From Aquimarina mytili (lineage in GTDB: Bacteria > Bacteroidota > Bacteroidia > Flavobacteriales > Flavobacteriaceae), in the NCBI RefSeq assembly GCF_016735115.1, contig NZ_JAERQJ010000001.1, positions 434,001 through 498,000 of the forward strand: a stretch of DNA of 64,000 nucleotides, read 5' to 3'. Within the stretch, counting starts at the first letter, position 1, and each line of letters opens with the position of its first letter. Positions 28,783 to 37,356 of the stretch are shown piece after piece. The notes below the pieces were generated by a model. It was given only the letters and a program-made list of their open reading frames with translations. It was not told the DNA's origin and did not search any database. The position numbers and the translations under genes are program-made.

Positions 28783-31302
28783 TTGAAAATGAAACACACC
28801 TATCAAATACAAGGAATGACCTGCAACGGTTGCCGAAATCACGTTGAGCAAACACTTTCTAAAGTGAAAGGTGTGACCAATGCTTCGGTTAATTTAGAAA
28901 AAGAAGAGGCTACTATTGAAATGGAATCTCATATTCCCATCGAAACATTTCAGAAAGCATTGAAAGAAGATGGCGGTACGTACAGTATTCACAAACCAGG
29001 CGAGCATCATCATAAAGATGATTCCGCTTACACGAAAAAGCAAAAACCTAAAGGCAAAGGAACTGGCACCTTTTACTGCCCAATGCATTGCGAAGGCGAT
29101 AAAACTTATAACAAGCCGGGAGACTGCCCTGTCTGCGGAATGGATTTAGTCGAAGAGCAAAATTTGTCAGCAACGACTTCAGAGCAATGGACGTGCCCAA
29201 TGCACCCAGAAGTCATTAAGGATGAATCTGGTAGTTGCCCTATTTGTGGTATGGATTTGGTGCCGATGGAACCTGATTTATCTGCCGAAGAAAAAACATA
29301 TAATAAGCTGATTAAGAAATTTTGGATAGCAGTAGCCTTTACGCTTCCTATTTTCATAATCGCTATGAGCGAGATGATTCCCAACAATCCACTTTATGAT
29401 GTAATGGAGCAGAAATGGTGGAACTGGATTCAATTTGGGCTTTCCATTCCTGTGGTGTTTTATGCCACTTGGATGTTCTTTGAACGTGCTTATCGAAGTA
29501 TTAAAACCTGGAATCTCAATATGTTCACCTTAATCGGTATAGGTGCGGGCGTGGCTTGGCTCTTTAGTGTTTTTGGGATGTTGTTTCCAGACTTTTTTCC
29601 GGAACAATTTAAAACAGAATCCGGTGCGGTTCACGTGTATTTTGAAGCCGCTACGGTTATCCTCACATTGGTATTGATGGGTCAAGTTTTAGAAGCCCGT
29701 GCACATAGTAAAACCAATTCAGCAGTGAAAGAATTATTAAAGCTTGCACCTAACAAAGCAGTACGCGTAGTGGATGGAAACGAAGAAGAAGTTTCCATCG
29801 ACCAGATTGAAAAAGGAGATATCCTACGAGTAAAGCCAGGAGATAAAATCCCTGTGGATGGCAAAATTACCGAAGGCGAAACTACCGTAGATGAGTCAAT
29901 GATTTCAGGAGAACCGATTCCAGTCAATAAATCTGTAGATGATAAAGTAAGTAGCGGTACCATTAATGGGAATCAATCTTTCTTGATGGAAGCCGAAAAA
30001 GTAGGTAGCGACACCTTGCTTTCCCAAATCATACATATGGTAAACGATGCCAGTCGCAGTCGTGCCCCTATTCAGAAATTGGCAGATACGGTTTCAGGCT
30101 ATTTCGTGCCTGTCGTGGTTATCATTGCGGTCATCACTTTCATTGTCTGGGCGATTTGGGGACCAGAACCAGTTTATGTATTTGCTCTTGTAAATGCCAT
30201 TGCCGTATTGATTATAGCCTGTCCTTGTGCATTGGGATTGGCAACACCGATGTCCGTTATGGTAGGTGTTGGTAAAGGTGCCCAAAATGGTGTCCTAATT
30301 AAGAATGCCGAAGCCTTAGAGAAAATGGACAAAGTGGACACCCTTATCGTTGATAAAACAGGAACCATTACGGAAGGGAAACCAACGGTTGAGAAAATTG
30401 GGTCGTTTGATGAATCTCGCTTTCGCGAAAGCGAAATTCTACATCTTATCGCATCCCTAAACAGTTCCAGCGAGCATCCACTTGCCGAAGCCACCGTGAA
30501 ATATGGAAAGGAGCAGAAGGTCGAAATATCAAAAACCGAAAACTTTAGCGCAGTAACCGGAAAAGGCGTAGAAGGAACAGTTGATGGCAAGAAGCTCGAT
30601 TTGGGAAATGCCAAAATGATGGAGTATGCAAATGCCAAGCTATCACCTGAAATGGAAACCGAAGCACAATCCTTTCAGAAACAGGGAAAAACGGTTTCCT
30701 ACTTATCCATTGATGGCGAAGTTTCAGGCTACGTGGTCATAGGCGATAAAATAAAAGAAACGAGTGCTAAGGCAATCAAAGAATTACAGGACAAAGGCAT
30801 CGAAGTAATAATGCTCACAGGAGATAATCACGACACCGCCCAAGCTGTGGCGAGCGAACTCAATCTCGCTGACTTCAAAGCAGGAATGTTACCTGAAAAC
30901 AAACTGGATGAGGTTAAAAAACTACAACAGCAAGGCAAAGTAGTCGCAATGGCAGGCGATGGTATCAATGATGCACCAGCACTGGCAAAAAGTGATGTGG
31001 GTATTGCAATGGGCACAGGAACTGATGTCGCTATAGAAAGCGCTATGATAACCTTGGTAAAGGGCGATTTGCACGGTATCGTAAAAGCAAGAAACCTTAG
31101 CCACAAAGTTATGCGTAACATAAAACAAAATCTATTTTTTGCTATGATATACAACACGCTGGGTGTACCGATTGCGGCAGGTGTATTATTCCCATTTTTC
31201 GGAATTCTGTTATCGCCTATGATTGCGGCGCTGGCAATGAGTTTTAGTTCAGTTTCAGTAATAGCAAACGCACTTAGGCTCAGAACAAAATCAATTAACT
31301 AA
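28783..31302 (+). CDS. copA: Copper-translocating P-type ATPase with HMA and two HMBD domains
   Basis: It exports Cu(I) from the cytoplasm using ATP. In order: an N-terminal HMA domain (GMTCNGCRNHVEQTL), two HMBD motifs (YCPMHCEGDK...CPVCGMDLV and WTCPMHPEV...CPICGMDLVPM), eight membrane helices, the actuator motif SGEPIPV, the ion-binding CPC (C480-P481-C482) followed by ALGLATPMSV, the phosphorylated D524 in DKTGT, and the hinge GDGINDAPALAKSDVG. The C-terminal helix has MSFSSVSVIANALRLR, typical of Cu(I) ATPases. The length of 839 reflects the extra HMBDs. Palindrome A at 30418 encodes SRFRESE in a surface region of the P/N domain. Confidence 0.95.
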   Translation: MKMKHTYQIQGMTCNGCRNHVEQTLSKVKGVTNASVNLEKEEATIEMESHIPIETFQKALKEDGGTYSIHKPGEHHHKDDSAYTKKQKPKGKGTGTFYCPMHCEGDKTYNKPGDCPVCGMDLVEEQNLSATTSEQWTCPMHPEVIKDESGSCPICGMDLVPMEPDLSAEEKTYNKLIKKFWIAVAFTLPIFIIAMSEMIPNNPLYDVMEQKWWNWIQFGLSIPVVFYATWMFFERAYRSIKTWNLNMFTLIGIGAGVAWLFSVFGMLFPDFFPEQFKTESGAVHVYFEAATVILTLVLMGQVLEARAHSKTNSAVKELLKLAPNKAVRVVDGNEEEVSIDQIEKGDILRVKPGDKIPVDGKITEGETTVDESMISGEPIPVNKSVDDKVSSGTINGNQSFLMEAEKVGSDTLLSQIIHMVNDASRSRAPIQKLADTVSGYFVPVVVIIAVITFIVWAIWGPEPVYVFALVNAIAVLIIACPCALGLATPMSVMVGVGKGAQNGVLIKNAEALEKMDKVDTLIVDKTGTITEGKPTVEKIGSFDESRFRESEILHLIASLNSSSEHPLAEATVKYGKEQKVEISKTENFSAVTGKGVEGTVDGKKLDLGNAKMMEYANAKLSPEMETEAQSFQKQGKTVSYLSIDGEVSGYVVIGDKIKETSAKAIKELQDKGIEVIMLTGDNHDTAQAVASELNLADFKAGMLPENKLDEVKKLQQQGKVVAMAGDGINDAPALAKSDVGIAMGTGTDVAIESAMITLVKGDLHGIVKARNLSHKVMRNIKQNLFFAMIYNTLGVPIAAGVLFPFFGILLSPMIAALAMSFSSVSVIANALRLRTKSIN
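30418..30433. repeat. Palindrome A copy 3 (perfect CGCTTTCGCGAAAGCG)
   Basis: Inside the copper ATPase gene, read as SRFRESE. The perfect dyad extends by one more pair (T...A). Confidence 0.92.
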
Positions 31303-31315
31303 ACCATCCTATATA

Positions 31316-31903
31316 ATGAAAAAAAGTATCATTCTATTATGTATTATCCTTTTAGCTTCTTGTAAAGAAGCTTCAAAGGAAGCTCAAGAAGTGCCAATTA
31401 CCGACAGAACAGAGCAAAATTCAACAAGTGCAGAACCTAATAAAAAAAAATCATTGAGTCCGCATACAAGCGCAATGGCGATGGTGGGCGATGCGCATAT
31501 TCATATTGATTATTCATCCCCAGGAGTTCGTAAACGTATCATTTTTGGCGGTTTACTTCCTTATAATACCGTTTGGCAAGCGGGCGCACATATGGCCACT
31601 TGGATAGAAACCAATAAGGATTTGACCATTGATGGTAAAGAGTTGAAGGCAGGGAAATACGGGTTCTTTGTTATTCCGAATCAAGAGGAATGGACAATTA
31701 TTTTTAATTCCAACTGGAACCAGCACGGTAAAGATGAATATAATGAGAAAGATGATGTGATGAGATTTAAAGTAACCCCAAAAATTTCCGAAGAAATCAA
31801 GGAACATTTAGAATACAAGGTAACAAAGACTACCAATGATTCAGGAACAATTAGCTTGAGTTGGGAAAAGGTTCTTGTTGAATTTCCTTTTGAAGTAAAA
31901 TAA
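31316..31903 (+). CDS. DUF2911 domain-containing lipoprotein
   Basis: A 195-residue lipoprotein (MKKSIILLCIILLASC, lipid site Cys16). The DUF2911 core runs from about residue 50 and shows the family's PHTSAMAMVGDAHIHIDYSSPGVRKRIIFGGLLPYNTVWQAGAHMATWIETNKDLTIDGKEL pattern (given here in parts: HIHIDYSSPGVR, IFGGLLPYNTVWQAG). The function is unknown. It is collinear in the copper operon, 13 nt after copA. Confidence 0.85.
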   Translation: MKKSIILLCIILLASCKEASKEAQEVPITDRTEQNSTSAEPNKKKSLSPHTSAMAMVGDAHIHIDYSSPGVRKRIIFGGLLPYNTVWQAGAHMATWIETNKDLTIDGKELKAGKYGFFVIPNQEEWTIIFNSNWNQHGKDEYNEKDDVMRFKVTPKISEEIKEHLEYKVTKTTNDSGTISLSWEKVLVEFPFEVK

Positions 31904-31904
31904 A

Positions 31905-32615
31905 ATGGTCAAAAGAAAAACAGCACTTAAAATAAGAAAAGCGCATCGCTATCTGGGTATCTTTTTAGGTATTCAGTTCTTGATGTGGACGATTAGTGGA
32001 ATGTATTTCAGCTGGACAGATATTGATGAGATTCACGGCGACCATTTCAAAAAAGAGATTCCTGAACAAACTGCATTTTCAGATTTACTGGGAAGTTCTC
32101 AACTAAATATTCAGGAACCGATTCAATCATTAGAATTACTTGAAATAGCGGATGAGCCCTATTATTGGATTAATGAAACTGTGCTTTATAATGCACTTAC
32201 AGGAACAAAGAAAGACGAGCTCACAGAACAAGAAGCAATCAAAGTAGCAGAACGCTATATGTTGGCCGATTTAGAATTTGACCAAATACAACGGATTGAA
32301 TCTGTAGGCGACCACCACGAGTACCGTGGAAGACCATTACCGGCTTATGAGATTTCATATAAAACCGATGAAAATTTAAAAGCCTACGTGGCGATTGAGA
32401 ATGGAGCTTTTCAAACCGTACGTCATCGCGATTGGCGTTGGTTCGATTTTCTTTGGATGACGCACACTATGGACTATCAAGGTCGAGACAATTTTAATAC
32501 AATTGTGCTAAGGGCTTTTTCGCTTTTAGGCTTGATAACGGTCTTTAGTGGATTTCTACTTTGGTACACAAGTTCACCTACTGTGAGAAAATTGATTAAA
32601 AACAAACGTAAATAA
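31905..32615 (+). CDS. PepSY domain-containing membrane protein
   Basis: A 236-residue protein with an N-terminal membrane helix (YLGIFLGIQFLMWTISGMYFSW), PepSY-like periplasmic regions (EAIKVAERYMLADLEFDQIQRIE; YEISYKTDENLKAYVAIENG) and a C-terminal helix (LLGLITVFSGFLLWYTSS) with the 'WFDFLWMTHTMD' element seen in PepSY-TM proteins. It starts one base after the DUF2911 stop. Such proteins occur with copper and iron systems; the specific role is unknown. Confidence 0.83.
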   Translation: MVKRKTALKIRKAHRYLGIFLGIQFLMWTISGMYFSWTDIDEIHGDHFKKEIPEQTAFSDLLGSSQLNIQEPIQSLELLEIADEPYYWINETVLYNALTGTKKDELTEQEAIKVAERYMLADLEFDQIQRIESVGDHHEYRGRPLPAYEISYKTDENLKAYVAIENGAFQTVRHRDWRWFDFLWMTHTMDYQGRDNFNTIVLRAFSLLGLITVFSGFLLWYTSSPTVRKLIKNKRK

Positions 32616-32635
32616 GTAACAAAAAACCGACTATT

Positions 32636-33118
32636 ATGGAAAATTCAAATGAACACAAAAAGAAAAATCAATACACAAAATTTGTAGGAATGCTCGCAGC
32701 GTCCTTCGTAGCTATGTACATCACAATGTACCTGAACACTTATGAGTGGGACCACGTATGGTTCAGTCTAACTCGCTTTTATATGGTCTGCTTAGGGATT
32801 GCGGCAATGGCCATTATAATGTTTGTAGCAATGCGTGGGATGTATCAAAATAAAAAGAAGAATATCGCCATTGTTTTGGGAAGTATCGTTCTATTTGTAG
32901 GTGCGTTGGGACTGGTACGTGACCAAAAATCAACTGTAGGCGATGTGCTTTGGATGAAAGCAATGATACCGCATCATTCCATAGCAATTTTAACAAGCGA
33001 GCGTGCAGACATCAAAGACCCAGAAGTAAAAAAATTAGCCGAAGATATCATCAAAGCACAACGAAAGGAAATTGAAGAAATGAAGCAAATGATTGATAGG
33101 TTACAAAACGAAAAATAG
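32636..33118 (+). CDS. DUF305 domain-containing protein
   Basis: A 160-residue protein with three N-terminal membrane helices (about residues 14-33, 42-62 and 75-95). A C-terminal DUF305 segment follows: WMKAMIPHHSIAILTSERADIKDPEVKKLAEDI, then QRKEIEEMKQMI. The paired His in IPHHS is the family hallmark and may bind copper. DUF305 proteins are common in copper resistance clusters. It ends one base before the start of the adaptor gene. Confidence 0.87.
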   Translation: MENSNEHKKKNQYTKFVGMLAASFVAMYITMYLNTYEWDHVWFSLTRFYMVCLGIAAMAIIMFVAMRGMYQNKKKNIAIVLGSIVLFVGALGLVRDQKSTVGDVLWMKAMIPHHSIAILTSERADIKDPEVKKLAEDIIKAQRKEIEEMKQMIDRLQNEK

Positions 33119-33119
33119 T

Positions 33120-34862
33120 ATGAACAAGAACATTTTATATATAGCAATTGCAGTAATCGTGGGACTACTGGCGGGTTGGCTCATTTTTGGCAATTCCGGT
33201 AGCGAAGCAAATGCAAACAAGGACGTTACTGAAATGTCAGATACCCACGACCATTCTGGCGAATCTGCAAACCAAATGTGGACCTGCTCAATGCACCCAC
33301 AGATTATGCAACCTGAACCAGGCGACTGCCCTATATGTGGAATGGACTTGATACCTGCTGAATCTGGTGCTGATGGCCTTGCAATGAATGAGATTAAAAT
33401 GACAGATAATGCAATGGCGCTGGCCAACATTCAAACTACTATTGTGGGTAATGGCACTATGTCAGAAGATGATGGAATAATTTCGCTTTCGGGCAAAATC
33501 GCCACCAACGAAGAAAACAATGCCGTACAAGCAAGCTATTTTGATGGGCGTATCGAACGTTTGAATGTCAATTATGAAGGCCAAAAAGTAAATCGTGGTC
33601 AAACATTGGCTACCATTTATGCGCCAAATTTGGTCGCTGCACAGCAAGAATTGCTCACAACAGCTTCATTAAAAGAATCGCAACCTGAACTGTACAAGGC
33701 AGTGCGAAACAAATTGAAAAATTGGAAGCTTTCCGATAACCAAATTGATGCAATAGAATCCTCTGGAAACGTGCGCGATAATTTTCCTGTATATGCCACC
33801 GTTTCAGGAACGGTTTCAGAAGTGATGGCACGTGAAGGCGACTATGTAAAACAAGGTCAGCCTATTTTGAAAGTGAGCAATTTGAATTCGGTTTGGGCAG
33901 AATTTGATGCCTATGAAAATCAAATTTCAGATTTAAAAGTAGGTCAGAAAATAAAGGTAGTAACCAATGCCTACGCCAATAAAGAATTTGACGCCACGGT
34001 TTCATTTATTGACCCTATACTTAATAATGCAACGAGAACGGTTACCGTAAGAGCAACACTAAAAAACACAGATGACCTCTTTAAACCAGGAATGTTTGTA
34101 ACGGGTAAACTCAAAGGGGAAATGATGATGACTAACGAAGTGATAACAGTTCCTGCAAGTGCCGTAATGTGGACAGGCGAACGCTCATTGGTCTATATAA
34201 AAACCAATCCCAACGAACCCGTTTTTGAAATGCGTGAAGTAACCATCGGAAATCGTAATGGCGAAAATTATGCTATAACAGAGGGCTTACAAAAAGGCGA
34301 TGAGATTGTAACTAATGGAACTTTCACAGTAGACGCAGCAGCACAGCTACAAGGGAAAAATTCTATGATGAATCAAGGAAAGAAAGAGGATGCTATGATG
34401 CCAATGTCTGAAATGGAAATGGAATTTTCAGAGAATTTTCAAAGGCAATTTAAACAAGCGCTCAAGCCTTATTTACAGATGAAAGATGCTTTGGTAGCGA
34501 GCGATGCAAATCTGGTTTCCGCTTTCGCGAAAGCGACATCAGAATCCTTAAAGTCCGCAGATATTAAAAGTCTCGGTAGTATGGAACAATCACATATCAA
34601 GAAAAGTATCGAAATGCTCGACGCCATTGCAGCGAATGACAATCTTGAAAATCAACGTGACCATTTCGTGATATTAAATGAAAATATGGTGCCCATTGCG
34701 ATGAGTGTAAATGGAACCGATGCGATGCTATACGTTCAGAAATGCCCGATGGCAAATAATAATAAAGGCGCAGTTTGGCTAAGCACGGAAGAAGAAATTC
34801 GTAATCCCTATTATGGCGATGCGATGCTCACGTGTGGTAGTTTGATTGAGGAAATTAAGTAG
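33120..34862 (+). CDS. cusB: CusB-like RND periplasmic adaptor with HMBD domain
   Basis: The membrane fusion protein of the copper pump, 580 residues from the ATG at 33120 (MNKNILYIAIAVIVG). In order: an N-terminal helix (about 3-22), an HMBD (MWTCSMHPQIMQPEPGDCPICGMDLIPAES), a lipoyl/hairpin core (YFDGRIERLNVNYEGQKVNRGQTLATIYAPNLVAAQQELL), a beta-barrel (LKVGQKIKVVTNAYANKEFDATVSFID) and a C-terminal DUF3347-like region (LKPYLQMKDALVASD ... CPMANNNKGAVWLS). It lies at the end of the operon, far from cusA, an unusual order. Palindrome A at 34520 encodes SAFAKAT. Confidence 0.93.
   Translation: MNKNILYIAIAVIVGLLAGWLIFGNSGSEANANKDVTEMSDTHDHSGESANQMWTCSMHPQIMQPEPGDCPICGMDLIPAESGADGLAMNEIKMTDNAMALANIQTTIVGNGTMSEDDGIISLSGKIATNEENNAVQASYFDGRIERLNVNYEGQKVNRGQTLATIYAPNLVAAQQELLTTASLKESQPELYKAVRNKLKNWKLSDNQIDAIESSGNVRDNFPVYATVSGTVSEVMAREGDYVKQGQPILKVSNLNSVWAEFDAYENQISDLKVGQKIKVVTNAYANKEFDATVSFIDPILNNATRTVTVRATLKNTDDLFKPGMFVTGKLKGEMMMTNEVITVPASAVMWTGERSLVYIKTNPNEPVFEMREVTIGNRNGENYAITEGLQKGDEIVTNGTFTVDAAAQLQGKNSMMNQGKKEDAMMPMSEMEMEFSENFQRQFKQALKPYLQMKDALVASDANLVSAFAKATSESLKSADIKSLGSMEQSHIKKSIEMLDAIAANDNLENQRDHFVILNENMVPIAMSVNGTDAMLYVQKCPMANNNKGAVWLSTEEEIRNPYYGDAMLTCGSLIEEIK
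34520..34535. repeat. Palindrome A copy 4 (perfect CGCTTTCGCGAAAGCG)
   Basis: Inside cusB, read as VSAFAKATS, in the C-terminal DUF3347-like region. Confidence 0.92.
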
Positions 34863-34930
34863 TTTTATTCCTTTAGTATTTTAAGAAGCTAAATACCGAA
34901 AACCTTTAAGATACTTTTCAATTTTTTTAT

Positions 34931-34956
34931 AACCCCTTTCGATAGAGAGGGGTTTA
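34931..34956 (+). terminator. Terminator of the copper operon
   Basis: The stem AACCCCT / AGGGGTT encloses TTCGATAGAG and is followed by a short T-rich tract, 69 nt after cusB. Confidence 0.75.
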
Positions 34957-34978
34957 TTATCATACAATATACCCGCAA

Positions 34979-35116
34979 GGTAAACTCGTAAAATACTTCC
35001 ATCAAAAGACTACGGCATAAAGCCAACGCTTCTTCCACTACTCATTTATTCCGTTTCCTTTTGAGCCAAGATTTTATCTTCCGTTTGGTTTCTGCTCAAA
35101 TATTGTTTAATCAAAA
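34979..35116 (+). repeat. 138-bp leader repeat, copy 1 (upstream of the ParB-like gene)
   Basis: About 88% identical by my count to 37031-37168, with the same length. The first 48 and last 70 bases are the best conserved and a block of about 19 bases in the middle differs. Both copies keep TTTTGAGC (35059-35066) and GCTCAAA (35094-35100), which could pair. Each copy ends about 10 nt before an ATG. It probably holds a shared promoter or leader (inference). Confidence 0.85.
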
Positions 35117-35127
35117 ATTTGAGTATT

Positions 35128-36903
35128 ATGACAACAAAAGCGAGTACCACAAAGAAGCGCAGTAGAGCAAAAGCAACTGCTAAAAAAGAAGTGAATGGAA
35201 AGAAATCATCCGTACTTCAAATTCAGAATTTACCATTGGGCAAAATCAAGACTGACCCTGAACAACCAAGAAAGACTTTCAGTAAAGATGCATTGCAGCA
35301 ACTTTCTGAGAGTATCGAAAATCACGGTGTATTGCAGCCAATCACGGTAAGGCAACTAAACGGTCATTACATAATCGTGATGGGCGAACGCCGATATCGT
35401 GCAAGCAAACTGGCAGGAAAAAAGACCATACCCTGTATCGTGAGGACTTATGAGAACAATGATGTTCTTGAAGTCCAAATCATAGAAAACCTACATCGAC
35501 AGGATGTAGAACCCACAGAAGAAGCTGAGGCAATTGCCTACCTAAGCGAGAAATATGCGCCAACTGAAATTGCAAAGCGATTGGGTAGAACGGACAACTT
35601 TATCAGACAACGCCTAAAATTGGCAGGTTTAATTGAGGGTTTCAAACACTTTGTTCGGAATGGCGAAATGACCATTTCCTTAGGTGTAGGTGTTGCATTG
35701 TTTACACCAGAGGAACAGCAGATGATGTTGGAAACGATGGGCGAAGATTTCAATGCACACCAAATTAACAGGATGCTAAAAGACCAAACCTATGATTTGG
35801 AAAAGGCATCTTTTGATGTAACCGATAAGAAGTTGGTGCCGAAAGCTGGGTCTTGTATAAAATGTCCCTTCAATGCAGCCAATCAAGGAAATCTGTTTGG
35901 CGAGGGTAAAATGGTCTGTACAAAATCAGCTTGTTTCGAGACAAAGAAAAGCAAGTCGTTCTTGAACTTAATTGAAAAAACCAAGAAAGAGAACATCCTG
36001 CTGATTCCTGAAATACGACAGTATTGGTCAGATGACGAAAACAATCAGCTCATTATTTCACAGTTGGAAAAGAATGGTTTGAAAGTCTATTTACTGGATG
36101 ATGTTGAAATCATCGAAAATCCAATTGAGCCAACAATTGAGGCCATCAAAATAGAATATCAACATTACGATTATTCCGAAGATGAATTAAAAGCTGAATT
36201 TAAGGAAGCAATTCAGAACTATGAAGAAGAATTGAAAAATTACAATTCAGCAACTGACAATGGATTTGTAAACGGCATCGTGTTCCATCCTGAGACCTAC
36301 CAGAACAAAGAAGTGTTTGTCAAGGTAATCGAGAAATCAAAAGATGAAGTAACTGATTATTCAGCACCATTGACCAATAGAAAAATGGCAGATTGTACAC
36401 CTGAAGAACAAATCATTAGAATCAACGAAAGGGAAATCCGTAAGAAGCAGATTGAGAACAACAAGCAGTTTGAAGAAGTTGTCCAGATGATTCGTGAGAC
36501 CAAATACATCGATACTAAGAAGACACTTTCAACAGATGAAATGGTGGCATTCTCGATATCGCTCTTTGAAAATAATGTGGACTATATGAGCCAACAAAAG
36601 TATTTCTCAAAGTTCTTGGGCGACACATCAAAGATGACCAAAGTTGAAATGGTCGAGAATTTCAAGAAGAAATTTAAAAAGGAAATCTTTCACAAGCTGA
36701 TACGCTATATGCTTACAAAGCAAGTGCATTTTGGCGAAAGCAATCACGTTAATAACCTAACGAACGTTTCATTCTACAATGCGATGCAGGGATATTACAA
36801 ATCCAAGATTACCAGCATTGAAAAGGAATATGCTGAAAAACGAGACAAGCGCGAAGCACGTTTGAAAGAGCGCATCACAGTTCTTGAAAAGAAAATTCAG
36901 TAA
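35128..36903 (+). CDS. ParB/RepB/Spo0J family protein
   Basis: A ParB-type DNA-binding partition or regulatory protein of 591 residues from the ATG at 35128. The lysine-rich start is followed by the ParB N-domain: DPEQPRKTF, the CTPase motif GERRYRAS, and ENLHRQDVEPTEEA. An HTH region follows (APTEIAKRLGRTDNFIRQRLKLAGL). A cysteine group (CIKCPFNA ... CTKSACFE, about residues 246-275) suggests a zinc site. The long C-terminal half is acidic, with a terminal coiled coil (KEYAEKRDKREARLKERITVLEKK). It is much longer than chromosomal ParB (about 290 residues). There is no ParA next to it, so segregation or transcription control are both open. Confidence 0.88.
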   Translation: MTTKASTTKKRSRAKATAKKEVNGKKSSVLQIQNLPLGKIKTDPEQPRKTFSKDALQQLSESIENHGVLQPITVRQLNGHYIIVMGERRYRASKLAGKKTIPCIVRTYENNDVLEVQIIENLHRQDVEPTEEAEAIAYLSEKYAPTEIAKRLGRTDNFIRQRLKLAGLIEGFKHFVRNGEMTISLGVGVALFTPEEQQMMLETMGEDFNAHQINRMLKDQTYDLEKASFDVTDKKLVPKAGSCIKCPFNAANQGNLFGEGKMVCTKSACFETKKSKSFLNLIEKTKKENILLIPEIRQYWSDDENNQLIISQLEKNGLKVYLLDDVEIIENPIEPTIEAIKIEYQHYDYSEDELKAEFKEAIQNYEEELKNYNSATDNGFVNGIVFHPETYQNKEVFVKVIEKSKDEVTDYSAPLTNRKMADCTPEEQIIRINEREIRKKQIENNKQFEEVVQMIRETKYIDTKKTLSTDEMVAFSISLFENNVDYMSQQKYFSKFLGDTSKMTKVEMVENFKKKFKKEIFHKLIRYMLTKQVHFGESNHVNNLTNVSFYNAMQGYYKSKITSIEKEYAEKRDKREARLKERITVLEKKIQ

Positions 36904-36934
36904 CTCAACGATTAGCTTTTGTTGTTTGAAGAAG

Positions 36935-36968
36935 GGTCGGCATTCGTGCTGGCACTTTTTCTTTTTTA
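36935..36968 (+). terminator. Terminator after the ParB-like gene
   Basis: The hairpin CGGCA-TTCG-TGCTG has a TTCG tetraloop and is followed by TTTTTCTTTTTT. Confidence 0.75.
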
Positions 36969-37030
36969 TGATAGTGCATATAAAAAATGTATTTATCAGG
37001 AAGGGGTTATCAATCAATAGTTGGCGCAAA

Positions 37031-37168
37031 GGTAAACTCGTAAAATACACCCATCAAAAGACTACGGCATAAAGCCATCGCCGCACCCTACGCCCATTTA
37101 TTCCGTTTCCTTTTGAGCTGAGATTTTAGCTTCCGTTTGGGTACTGCTCAAATATTGTTTAATCAAAA
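37031..37168 (+). repeat. 138-bp leader repeat, copy 2 (upstream of the 53-residue protein / DUF932 genes)
   Basis: Partner of 34979-35116. It retains TTTTGAGC (37111-37118) and GCTCAAA (37146-37152). It ends 9 nt before the ATG at 37178. Confidence 0.85.
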
Positions 37169-37177
37169 TATATCATT

Positions 37178-37339
37178 ATGAAACGAGTATCGGAAAAACC
37201 TGAAATTTCGCCAAAAGAGGCTGAAATACATTATCAGTCAAGTAAAGAAAATTACACTATTGAAAGTGCAGAAAGCCACTTGGCTTATTACAGAGAAAAA
37301 CATCCAATCTATTATGCGGTGTTATTACAAAATGTTTAA
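37178..37339 (+). CDS. Small hypothetical protein (53 residues)
   Basis: An open frame of 54 codons, beginning MKRVSEKPEISPKEAEIHY and ending YYAVLLQNV. It starts 9 nt after the 138-bp leader repeat, just where the ParB-like gene starts after the other copy, and ends 17 nt before the DUF932 gene. The protein is polar and predicted helical, with no recognised domain. Position and start context argue that it is real; the function is unknown. Confidence 0.65.
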   Translation: MKRVSEKPEISPKEAEIHYQSSKENYTIESAESHLAYYREKHPIYYAVLLQNV

Positions 37340-37356
37340 TCTAAAATTCAAAAGCT

